Assembly: GCA_037577475.1 (NCBI GenBank)
Contig: CM075197.1
Span: 15,366,518-15,430,517 of the forward strand
Length of the DNA stretch: 64,000 nt
Direction: 5' to 3'
DNA from: Chaunax sp. Z400
Lineage: Eukaryota; Chordata; Actinopteri; Lophiiformes; Chaunacidae
Part shown: positions 40,901 to 52,700 of the stretch, in pieces
Position numbering within the stretch: position 1 is the stretch's first letter
Layout of the letters: every line of letters starts with the position of its first letter
Translations under genes and position numbers: made by a program
Notes under the pieces: model-generated
Seen by the model: only the letters and a program-made list of their open reading frames with translations
Databases searched by the model: none
Told to the model about the DNA's origin: nothing

Positions 40901-41710
40901 ACTCTGTGCTCCATGTCATCTCCTCTCTCCCTCTGCACTTGTTTTTCTGTCTATTTCCTTAATCTAAATAAGTAATAATGCCAAAAATATATATTTAAAA
41001 AAACCTCTCATCTGCACACTTCTCATCTACCTTCCGTTGTGGCATACTATGAAAAATTCTGTCATAATAAGTCAATTAAAATGCTATGTTTTGAAATTTA
41101 CAATTAATGCATTTTGTATATGAGCGTACTATCTTGTCATACCTGATAGTCTCCCCTTTCACATGCGTTCAATACAAGATTATACATACTGTACTGTAGG
41201 TATACTGCTTTGAATACTTTACTTTTGCACATATATTAGCATAACTGTCTTCCAACATTTATACCTATTCCTCTTCTCTTTCAAGCAGTAGCAGTGCAGT
41301 TTCCCCCCAGTCTGCAGCTATGAACGTGATTAGATTCAAGCTGAATGCCTCCATATTTATGAGCCTACGTGACAGCAACACCCACCACGTGTGTGTCTGA
41401 GTGACATTCGTAGTCAGGAGTGTTTGATTTCATGGGATCCTCTCAGTTTCCTTATTATGCTGGCATCAGCTCACCAGAAAGACACATACCCCTGATGTGT
41501 CGGTTCTGATATTTTAAAAGTCACTTATGCAGCTCTGTGCCTCTGTGCACCATCTCCATTTATGCTGACACAGCGTACACAAATGACAAACCTATAGCCA
41601 GATGAAATGGGACAAATGTCCGCCAGCTAGTACAGTCCTGCCTGCACCAAACTCTTCGGGAATCATTTCATTTTACTTAATCCGATGTGTTCTCCATGTT
41701 GTTATTATTA

Positions 41711-41756
<46 letters not shown>

Positions 41757-43643
41757 CATATCCTTTATTTTACCAGGTAAAATCCTCATTGAGATTAAAA
41801 ATTTCTTTTCCAAGAGCAGTGCAGAAACTGCTACAACAATTGAATAGACATAACATATATGTACAAGCGGGGACCTCACACTGAACTGAGTGTGGCTTTA
41901 TTCATTTATAAGATAAGATATCCCTTTATTAGTCCCACAGTGGGGAAATTTACATTTATTTATTTCATTTATTTATTTATTTATTTATTATTTTCAAGTA
42001 TCGTGCTAACATATCATGCAGGTTTGTCAGGGCACTTGTGTGCTTAGTTAGAAATGTTGTTACGAGTTACCCCTTGAGGACTTTCATGCTGAGTAAAGAC
42101 CTGACATTAGCTCCCTGTGAGGTTAAGTGTTGCAGTCAAGTGTAGCATTCACTTTGCCATTTTACACCCTCCCTCTTTTGATCTCTATCTTTCTCTGCTC
42201 ATGTCTTATTCTGCCTTTTCTTACCTCTATACTTTATCATTTCATTTTTTACTGAGCCCACATACATCCCTCTTATGCTTACTTCTTCAGGTTGAGACAC
42301 GTTTGCTCATCTTATCTTATCTTATCTGCCCCATTGTAAAACATATCGCCCATTAGTGTCCTAAGATAACAGGTCAATGGTGTCTCAGGAAACCTTATTG
42401 TAATTCAGTTTACATGCACTTCCAGAGCAAGATCATGCTGTTGGTCTATGTTTCTCCTCCTTAGTCTGCCTTTCTATGTCAATTTTACATACTGTCTTCC
42501 TTCCTGCCATCTTTCCTTCTCAACTGTCCCAGGTGTGTTCTCAGTGTGATGCCAGGTTTTTTTTGTGACATGCTGTGTGATGCCAACTCACCGGCAGGCG
42601 GGTACCAGCCTTCGTTTATGCTCCACTACTTTTAAAGGGTCCCTCTCGCTGTGTTTTTCTTTTTCTGTCTTTGCCCCTTCCTCATCCTCAGCAACATTAG
42701 TAAATTACCAGTTCGAATGCCACTGACAGCCTCCCTCAGAATTCTTAAAGCTAATTATTGTTGTAAATCTATTGTGTCCTCCATTGGATTGCATAAACTT
42801 TACTGTGCTGCAAGTAAGTTTAGGCTCAGTGTGCCTCAGTGCATATCTGTAAACTCTCCCATCAAATCAATGCACGGTTTCTAGACGACTCCCAGTGGGA
42901 AGTGGTATTGCCAAATATGGCCACTGTTACCATCGATCTTGGAATCAGATTGCATGTGTGTGTGCTGTGCGGGCTTGTATGTGGTTTGCAGTCAATGTAA
43001 AAGGATTACATTTTCCTCCATTGAATGTCCGCAGTGTCAATCCTGTTGTTGACTCTGGGAGAAACTGGAGGATCAGGGGAAACTGCAAGGAAAGGAAATA
43101 AAAAGATGAGTTGGAAAGAGAGGAGGAAGAATAACATGAAAAAAAGAACTAGAGGAGAGGCAAAAGGAGAAAAGAGTAAAGGATAGGAAGAAGGCAGAAA
43201 GAGGAATGAGGAGAAAGAAAAAAGAGGACAAAAACTGTCAAAAGAACCTTTTAACACAAGAGAATAAAGATGGAGTAGAAATTAGTTCTGGCGTACTGCA
43301 ATGTAAAGCAGTGAGGCTTATGAGAGTCTTTCAAGGTAAGTAGCAGGGTGACATATGGTGTGCAGATGTGTGCATAAACATGATTTGTCTTTTCCTGATA
43401 AGTTCTCTACATGCAGAAAAAAAACCAGAGAGGGGTACGGAGAAACAGGGATAAAACATGAAAAACAGGGTGATTGAAAGCCAGGGAGAAATGAAATGAC
43501 AGGCAGCGACACTGCAATAACTAAATACTGACCCTGAATGTGTGTTCACTAATGACTGATCAGAGGGTCTATTATTGTTTCCAGGGTCCAGACCGTAGTA
43601 TGAGAATCCACAACCAGCCCTCATTTACTCCACACTGATGGCA

Positions 43644-43726
<83 letters not shown>

Positions 43727-46700
43727 CCTTGGCGACTCTCTCAGCAGTGTCTTTTTTTATTCTCCAGAACTCTTCCCCTTGATTTTCCTAAATTTTGCAT
43801 TCGTGCCATTTCTGTTCACTTATTACTCCTCTCAGCAGCAGTTTTCTGTTGCCTTTGCATTCTTTTGATCGCACTTCCAACTATGAATAAAGATGTCACT
43901 ATTGTTTTCAAGGAGGACTTTACTATTCTGTTCTTTTGTCTATTAGTATTTTGTAATGGATTCTATACCTGTACCCATGATATCCTCAAATGCACGCAAT
44001 TCTGGCAAAGGCAGATGTCCTTCCTTTTAGATAAATCCACAGATAAATATTAACATATGTGATATGTAAGAGTTCCCAGGTGGACTTGAAGTGAAAGACC
44101 GACTCTTTGGCGTGCTTCCATTAAAACTGAGAGGTGTGAGAGACATCTCAGGAAATGATGAGCTGCTTTAGATGGTGGCACTCACTTGGGTTCTGAATTT
44201 AGAGATTTGTGTCATTAAGTCTGACATTCCCTACCTGAGGAGGGGCACTCACAGGGAAGGAGTGTTTTTTTTTAATGGTGTGTAATAGGTGTCAGTACGT
44301 GATAGTTTAAACTGGTTTCCGATTGATTTCACACTAAGGCACACACAAAATCACATTTGTTTACTTGACAATCAGTTGTCTAATCATAAATATACTCATC
44401 TAACCTATCCGATGATAAACTCATCATTTGGTTAGTTGACTTAGTAAATACCATTTTCATTTTGTTTTACCTGTAGGTTTGATACAAATTACTGATCCGA
44501 CACACTATTCCACTACGATATTCCATTCCAGTGATCTTGATCGCCTTAAAACCCTGCACTTGTGAACATGCTGCATCTCAAAAACTGATTTATGATTATA
44601 TCTGCCTTTCATAAACTCACTCAAACCAAGTCTCCGTGTTTTAGCAGGGCAATCAGGGCAGCAGCACAGAGTTATCCCTGTTACTACGGCAGAACTCACT
44701 TCTTATTTCCGCTTTGTCAAGATCATTTGCTTGTACATAAATACTATACTGGTAATGATTTATAGGATGGCTTCAAACAAACACTACTTTGTGTCTTGTT
44801 TGAGTCGTTCAGAGGGAACATTGAGGATAAATGTTTAAATAAATGTTACAGGAGCAAAATGAATCTCCTGATGCATTGATGGTTGTTGGAAACGCTATCG
44901 TCAAGGCTTCTTATGGTCTTCACAGTGAATGTATTGTTCCAACAGTTCAGGAGAAAACAACATGAAACAGAAAAAAAAACATGAAAAACAGGGTGATTGA
45001 AAGCCAGGGAGAAGTGAAATGACTGACAGAAAAATAAAGGACTATATGTAATTAAATGTGACATCTTACTGTAGGTGCAGCTCGATTCTCCTCAAGCCAA
45101 TGACCAAGGCATGACCCCTCCATTATTTACCACACCTGTCAGCATGTCTTTGGTTTGCTGCATCAGCTTAAAGCAGTGTTCACTAGTTCACTACTGGGTC
45201 AGGTTTTCTCTCATAGACACATATATGACTTGGAGCTCCATACTGATCCATACTGAGAATAAGGCATTCTTACTCCATGAGGTCAACAGCTTCTTTCTAG
45301 TGGCTATTTTTTGTCCGAATGGATTGGTTAAATTTCTTTTGACTGAATAAAAAGGTGTGGAAAAGAAAAGTGTGTGCACATGTGTGAATGTAGTGTACTG
45401 TATAATGCTAGGGTATTGTACTGGAAGAAAAAGAGAGTACTCCTTATGCAGGTGGGATCATTTGCATTTCTTAATTCACCCTTCTTCCTTCAATAATGCC
45501 CTCACCTCACAGGCTTGGTTCCTGGTATTAACTTCAGTGATTGTACCATATAACTTCAAATGTTTCTCCCTCTCTTCTCATGCTCCCTCTTGACTCTGCT
45601 TCTCATTGAAATTCTCATGAAACTGTCTAAGGGAAGTAGTGAAACAGGATAAAAATTGATACTGTGCTATCTTATTGATGCAGTCTATTTCATAACCAAC
45701 TAGCTTTATTTATTACCCACCCCATCCCTCTACAGCTCTGCGGGTATGACTCTGCCTCCTCCATACTACCAGCCAGAGGAGGATGATGAGCGCCCCTTCA
45801 TTTGCTCCCTGGCATCTGATAACGGCATCATGTCCTGCGCTGATGTACCAGTGAGGCGCCAAGGAGGTCGCACTTGCTGCCTAGACAAGGAGGATGCGCT
45901 CCACAGACAAGCTTTGGGCCTGAGTCCCGAGCCACTGGCCAATGGTAGTGGCGCTGGTGAAGCAATAGGTCTGTGCATCAACTGGAACCAGTACTACACT
46001 CGATGCCACACAGGAAATAGTAATCCCCACAAAGGTGCCATCAACTTCGACAACATTGTCTACGCCTGGATTGTAATTTTTCAGGTACGTTCCATGCGGA
46101 TGGATTCCATATGATTTCAGTTAGATGTGTTATTTCATTGAGATTGAATGAATTCAGAATAATCCATTGGATTTACTCATACGATATGAGTTATGTAGTT
46201 CATGTGGGTAAATGTTTGATAAAGTCTTTTTGCAATTATATTCTGCTAAGCAAGCTTGCTAACTTGTAAAATTCTTCACTCCTATAGGTGATCACTCTGG
46301 AGGGCTGGGTGGAGATCATGTATTATGTCATGGACGCCCACTCCTTCTACAACTTCATCTACTTCATTTTACTCATCATTGTAAGTAAATTCAGTCCTAG
46401 ACTTATTAGTATATTAGTACTTCATTCCCCACCAGCTGACACGTATAGTTTACGATATGTCCCGAATAAATAAATAATGAAGTGTACCTGTAGACTCCCT
46501 TATAAGACACTCTCATAGCATTTTCAATAGATGTGGACATTAGTGATATTCTGTTATCGATACATTTAATGAGGATTTCAAATTTCAAGTGCTGATAGAC
46601 TTGTCAAAGGTAGCGTAAAGGATTGTCTACAATCAATGTGTGAGGGAGGGAGGGAGGGAGGGAGTGGTGTAGATGGATGGCAAATTTTTCTTATGAGGTG

Positions 46701-49700
46701 AGCAGGAGAAAAGGAGAAAAGAGGAGGAAGGACAGTAGAAAACAGCAAAAAGATGTATATCCACAAGAAAAAAAACATGTTATGCTGTCAGACCTTGATC
46801 AGATCGTTGTACTGAGTGCCATATGGGCAGTTGTGGCAGTTGTGTGCCATTGTCTGTTTCCAAAATGGTACTCAGTCACTCAGTGTGTATTTACCTCTAC
46901 CTCCACCAAAGAGGTTATGTGATCGGTTTGGTTTCTCTGTTTCTGTCTGGTGACATGATTTTACACAAGCTGCTTGACAGATTTTCATGAAACTTGGTGG
47001 GAGAGTTGAGCATGTGAAGAAAGCATTTAATGTTGGAGTAGATCCAGATAAAGGGGTAGCGTCATGATCTTTTTTGAACTTCCAGTAAAAAGTTAGACAC
47101 ATCTGACATCAGAGATACTGTAGGCATCAGCGATGGGAACAGGTGAGAAAATCTCATGAAGAATCCGCCTGAACTGAATCCGAACAGGAAATTCTAACTC
47201 TTCGTTATGGATGGATTCAAGGTCTAGGTGTTTGTTTGAATGTAAATACAGGTGTTGCATATAAATAGGAATGTGACTGACGTTTGCCGTCCCCGAATGC
47301 TCTTGCTAAGGAAAAAAGAATGAGTGGATGTTGAGTAAAGCAGATGAAACGCTGTGAGGAATACAAACACACCAATCAGTCAAAAGCACAATCTCTCCAA
47401 TATACGCTATAATGAAAAGGAGCAAACCAGGACTGTAAGACCTGGCCTACAACAAGTTTTTTTTACTCACAACATTGGCCTCATTAGGCTGACCTGATTA
47501 TTGACATCTTGACTGCAGCTGTGAATCTCAGCTCCTTTTTGGCTCGTCTGACCTGAGGAATTGTCAGTGTAAGCACTTTTGGCACCCAATTATAGTTGAC
47601 GGCTGTACTTTTGCCTGGTTTATTCTGATACATTGATCGCAATCTTGTGCACTGTGGATTATGTAGCCCCAGCCTACACTTATAACAACATCCAGCACAG
47701 GACACATAAAACTGAACTGAACACCTGATCTGAAGTCAAACTTCATGTTCCAATAGATATGCTATAATTGGGCTTTGAAAACTCCCTAAAACAAATAAGC
47801 TAATTTTCTTTAAGGGTCAAGCACCAATGGCTTGCAAGGCCTCTGACATGGCCTCAAAGTGTTACTCACATTTTAAGCTTTCGATGAGGCACTTCAGATG
47901 TTCCCCAAAGGTGTTATTCACACCGTGAGGGCCGCCTTATCCCTCTCATTTGGTTGTCCTTTACCTAATTCTCTTTAGCCACATTTCCACTGTGTAGTAC
48001 CGACTCGACTCGACTCGCCTTGGTACTTTTCTGCTGGTCGTTTTCCACTGCGGGATAGTGCCTCCTCAGGGTAGATGGGTGCCGCGAGAAACTACCGCTG
48101 CAGAGTCTCCAATGCGACACACACCTCTCATGATTCTCTCATCAGCTGTTTAAGACAGGAGCGTCTGCAGCTCCTCAGTTTAGCGGCTAGTAAGAAAAAG
48201 TTACGGTCGCTAAAGTAGCTTTGCTGTTTGAGTGCGTGCCGAGCATTGACCAATCAGTAGTCTGTAACATTTCATGTGACCTTTTAGTACCTGCTCGGCT
48301 CACTTGGAGCCACAACGGAGGAAGTACTAAAAAAGTAGTACCAGGTACTTTTTATCTAATGGAAACGCAAAAAAGAAAACGAGTAGAGTCGAGCCGGTAC
48401 TACGCAGTGGAAATGGGGCTTCTTACTTATCTATATACTGTATTTCTCAGTGTGTTGTTAGTTGATCATGTAAGTGTGTTTTCTCAGATACAAAATACAG
48501 ACAGAGATGTTTGACATCCAAAATCTCATCTCTACCTTTATACTTGGTGTATTGTCTAGCAAGTAGTGCCTGTGTGTTTATATGTGTGTGTGTGTGTGTG
48601 TGTCAGAGAAAAATACATACACAAATACATGATGCAGCTGCTGCAAAGAAGCACATATAGACTCATGCAATCGGTAAAGCCTGTCATCTTAATTTGTGTG
48701 TGTGTGTGAGTGTGTGATCACACATTGCCCATGTATACAGTAATGTGTGTGTTTGCATGCATGTGCGCATAATGCAGTGATCATCTGAGTGCGTGTTATT
48801 GGACTGCCCTCCCTGATTATGCGCAAAGCTGTCTACTGATTAGAATCACAGAATAGACACAAACACACAAACACACACACACAGATCCAAGCTTGGAGGA
48901 AAATCAAAGCTCCACACACCTGCAGATCTACTTTGACCCACAGGCCACAGATGGACATCTCTCCTCCTTCTCTACACACACACACGTGTACAAGGAAACA
49001 CCTCTATGTTTCGAGTCTCTTTTTCTCTCTGTGAATATCTCTGGATTTGTATTTTTGTAGTTTTTATTTTATTTTCCCCTGCACTTTTGATGACTCGGGA
49101 TGAGAGTCTATAGGTGGAAGTTATGTTAGCATTTGCTGGATTTCATATTTGCCTGTTGTATGGAGTTTTCCTGCTCCAAATGTTTTGTATGTGTATATGG
49201 ATATCTGAAAAGGAGAAATTGGTTTGTAAGGTGTGTAATTGACAAAACTGAGACTATGTGGCAAGATGTTATATCCACCCAGCAATTTGTTTTTTGAGTT
49301 GTTCATCATCAGCTTATATTGATCTAATCATTGTTCCGCAACCAGCTTGGAGGAGTCCAATAAAAGCCATTTCAGCACTCCTGTAGTGATTCCCATTATT
49401 GCCACTAAATGGGTCAGTCAACACATAGCGTTCTCAACGCACCCCATCTTCTCTCTGCAACTATCCCTCTGACCCTAACGTTCACTCATGATGAGAGAAT
49501 GGAAACTCTTTTCTGAAAAAGAATACAAAGTAGATGTAGTGGGTAAAGAAATGTTTGCGAGAAGGGTTGTGGGGTTTGACAAAAGTAAAGAGAGACATTA
49601 AGTAGGGGTGTGAGGCAAATTAATGTCAAGTCAGAGTTAAAAGAGATGAAGAGAGACAGAGAAAAGATAAACACTGTGCTTTGGGCATGTGTTGGCTCTT

Positions 49701-52700
49701 TCTGTCAGCTCCAATCAGCCTGTGTTTGGGAGGAAGCCAGCCCTCAGAGACCTTTAGCATTTGTGCTAATATATGCTTAATATGAGCTTCTGAGGGATTG
49801 GCAAATATTATTGGAATCAGTAAGTCTGAGCTTGGTGTTAAACAAAGTCAGTGTTTACCATTGGATAATCCCTGTTCTCACATGTTTAATTTTTCTGAAA
49901 TGAGCAGCATCTACTTAAACCATGGGCCACTTATTCAAAAAAGACTGCAATCGTTGTTTTTATTGTAGGTCAAGCTGCCTCTTACTTTGGTTCGTTCAGC
50001 CTCGGTTGTTGCATTAACCCTTCACCCCCTTTCTTTTTACAGAAAAAAAAAGACTGGATTTAAGCTGATGTTTCCTACACTTATTTTCCATTATTTGCAT
50101 GCACTGTACATGAAGCTGCTCATCCTTACATGATCTTACTTTCCACATCCATCCAGATTGGTTCATTCTTCATGATCAACCTGTGCCTAGTGGTTATCGC
50201 CACCCAGTTCTCTGAGACCAAACAGCGGGAACACCAGCTGATGCAGGAGCAAAGGGCACAGTGCTTGTCCTCCTCCACCCTGGCCAGCATGGCTGAGCCG
50301 GGTGATTGCTACGAGGAGATCTTCCAGCTTGTCTGCCATGTCCTCCGAAAGGCTAAGAGGAGATCGGCAGCTCTATATTACACGCTGAGGGGCAAGCCCC
50401 CACCAGCTGGTGGAGGTAAAGGTAACAGGCGTGGTGGAGGCAATGTGAACGGAGAACGGCATCATTCCAGGCACCCAAGATGTGAGTAGGAAAGCCTCAG
50501 CAATGCCATCTGAATGTCTATGGGTTCATATTTGACAATGTCTAGCTCATCCTGTTCTGTTCAAAATACATTTTCAAACTTTGGAACTGCAAACACTTGA
50601 AATCCTGTATATCTCGTATTGCAAAAGAACATCTGAACCTGAAAGTAAAGCCCATCCAAGTTTTATATTCTTTTTATTCACCTCTCTCCTTCTATCTAGC
50701 ATCTCACTGTCCACACCAGAGCAAGCAAGATCACAGCTCCCAGCCATTAGCCAACTCCATCAGTTTGGCTGTCCCTCAGAATTCTGAGGACTGCCCTATA
50801 TGTGCACTAGCATTGAAAGAGAGGGCAAGGGCTGGAGAAGACTCTGCCAACAGCGAGGAAGAGGAGGAGGATGGAGTCAAAGAGACATGCAAGGAGGACA
50901 ACCATCTAGAGGAGAGGGAAGATGGGGAGAAGAAGAAGACGTGCTTTGGACATTGTAAAGACGTTTGGAAGAATATGAGGAGGAAACTCTGGGGCATTGT
51001 GGAGAGCAAGTACTTCAGCAGAGGCATTATGATCGCTATTCTCATCAACACCATCAGCATGGGCATCGAGCATCATAATCAGGTATGATGATATAGTCAA
51101 CACTGTCAAATAAACATTGTTACTGACTCTGCTTATGCAGTAATTAGTTTCACAATTGCTCATTTAGTTTGTAAAATGTCAAAAGATTGTGAAAAATGCT
51201 GAGCACAATTTCCCAGAACCCAAACTACTGTCTTCAAATTGCTTCTTTTGAACAACCAACAGTCCAAAACACAAAGGCTCTTCTTTTACTGTCATAATTT
51301 ACAAAGAAAACAACCAAAATTTTCTACTTGAAAAGGACTTAAGAAGCAATTGATTATCAAAATATTTGGCAATTAATTTCCTTTTTGCTCAACTAATGAT
51401 TAATTGACTAATCATTGAAGCTTTTGTCATTTCAACCAAACTCAACAGAGAATTTTATTTTGGAACAACTATGACAGAAGCATCTTAATTCTTTATTTTC
51501 GTTTTTTTAAATTTTTTTATTAAGACACCATCATGTTTTTTTTACTCCTGTTGTCTTCATTTCATCCTCAACGTGTTTCATATCACCCTAATCTTCTTGC
51601 TTTCAGTGTTAAACTTCTGCAGTTTTGCATTGCTTTGCAGCAGACTAATATCAGAGAGAAAAGCAAAGATGATTTTATCGCCATAAAATAATCGTAAAAA
51701 AAGTTTTGTTTGAAACTGAAACTCTGAAGTTCTTTTCTTTTTTTTAACCACTTTCTATTACAGGTCTTTATTTGCGACTGGCTTTTATTTTATAGTTGGA
51801 TTCCTTCCTTTATTTATTTGTGATAATCCAAATACCTGTAATTTGTCAACTTCTATAGTGAATGTTTGGAAAGTGGTGATTACAATGACCTTACTGTCAC
51901 TGTAGAAATATGGATAGCTTTTAATCCTTTATACAGATATACTACAATGTTAATAGACTGTGTTAGTGCAGCCATTTCTCGCTCCCCTCTCACAAATCAC
52001 CACAGCCTCTGCAGATAAACCACAGTCACTGCTGATGAAGCATTGCTGTTAGAAATATCATAATAGCAGATGACATTAACAAGACTGACTGTGGGAGTAG
52101 AGCATCACAGCTGTGCACTTTCCTGACAGAGGTGTAAACACTACACTAGCCATAGACAAAACTGAGCTGGCTTTTAATACTGGCCAGGCTCTTCAGAGGC
52201 AGACAAGGCAGGTGTCTGAGAGTGGGAACAGGAAAAGCCTGCCAAGAACACACACACACACACACATGCACATATGCATACAAACACAAACACCTGCAGT
52301 AAAAGTTGAGTTTCTGAACAGTGTGTGCATGCACATAAATAAATACTTTTTTTTTATTTGTATGCATGAGCAAGCAGAAATACACACAAATACTCACAAG
52401 CTGCTACATAAAACAACTTTTCTCTCCTTCTCTGTCATCTCATGCCATTCCACTTTATCACCTCCCTTTTTTCTCTTTTTCTCTCCGATTCCTACCCTTG
52501 TTAATTTTCTTTCCACCTCTCTCCCCTTATATGCTCCACAAATCCCTGAGTGCACCGCCCTCGTGCACGTTCCTCCCCCAACTTATTTCCTTGCCATCTC
52601 CCTTCCGTCTGTCCTTCCTTTTTAACCCCAAGTGTCTCATCTGCTCTCTGAATCTCCGTTACCTCCCTCGGCTTCACCCGCCGTCTCCGCACTCTCTCAC

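Larger units (their letters stand above)
40690..45735 (+). other. cacna1i: cacna1i intron (IS5 to turret exons)
   Basis: A 5.0 kb intron rich in repeats: a SINE-like tail at 40838, an (ATT)n tract, two repeat fragments near 41762 and 41909, a purine-rich tract at 43060, an (AC)n tract at 43646, and a 48-bp direct duplicate at 43453 and 44976. Confidence 0.85.
46381..50156 (+). other. cacna1i: cacna1i intron (interrupts IS6)
   Basis: A 3.8 kb intron that splits the coding sequence of IS6. It contains a (GGGA)n run, a dispersed repeat at 46894-47090, and a MITE-like element with about 39-bp terminal inverted repeats at 47979-48418. The rest shows nothing recognisable. Confidence 0.85.

Noticed and set aside
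48221..48514. 97-codon + strand open frame
   Set aside because: It mostly lies inside the MITE-like element and extends past its end; no recognisable domain.
50482..50699. Search for a cassette exon in the I-II linker intron, as reported for mammalian CACNA1I
   Set aside because: The 218-bp intron has no internal acceptor-donor pair with matched phase that I could identify.
52113..52625. 170-codon + strand open frame
   Set aside because: Ser/Pro/Leu-rich translation of a pyrimidine-rich intronic tract; no homology and no phase-matched splice sites.
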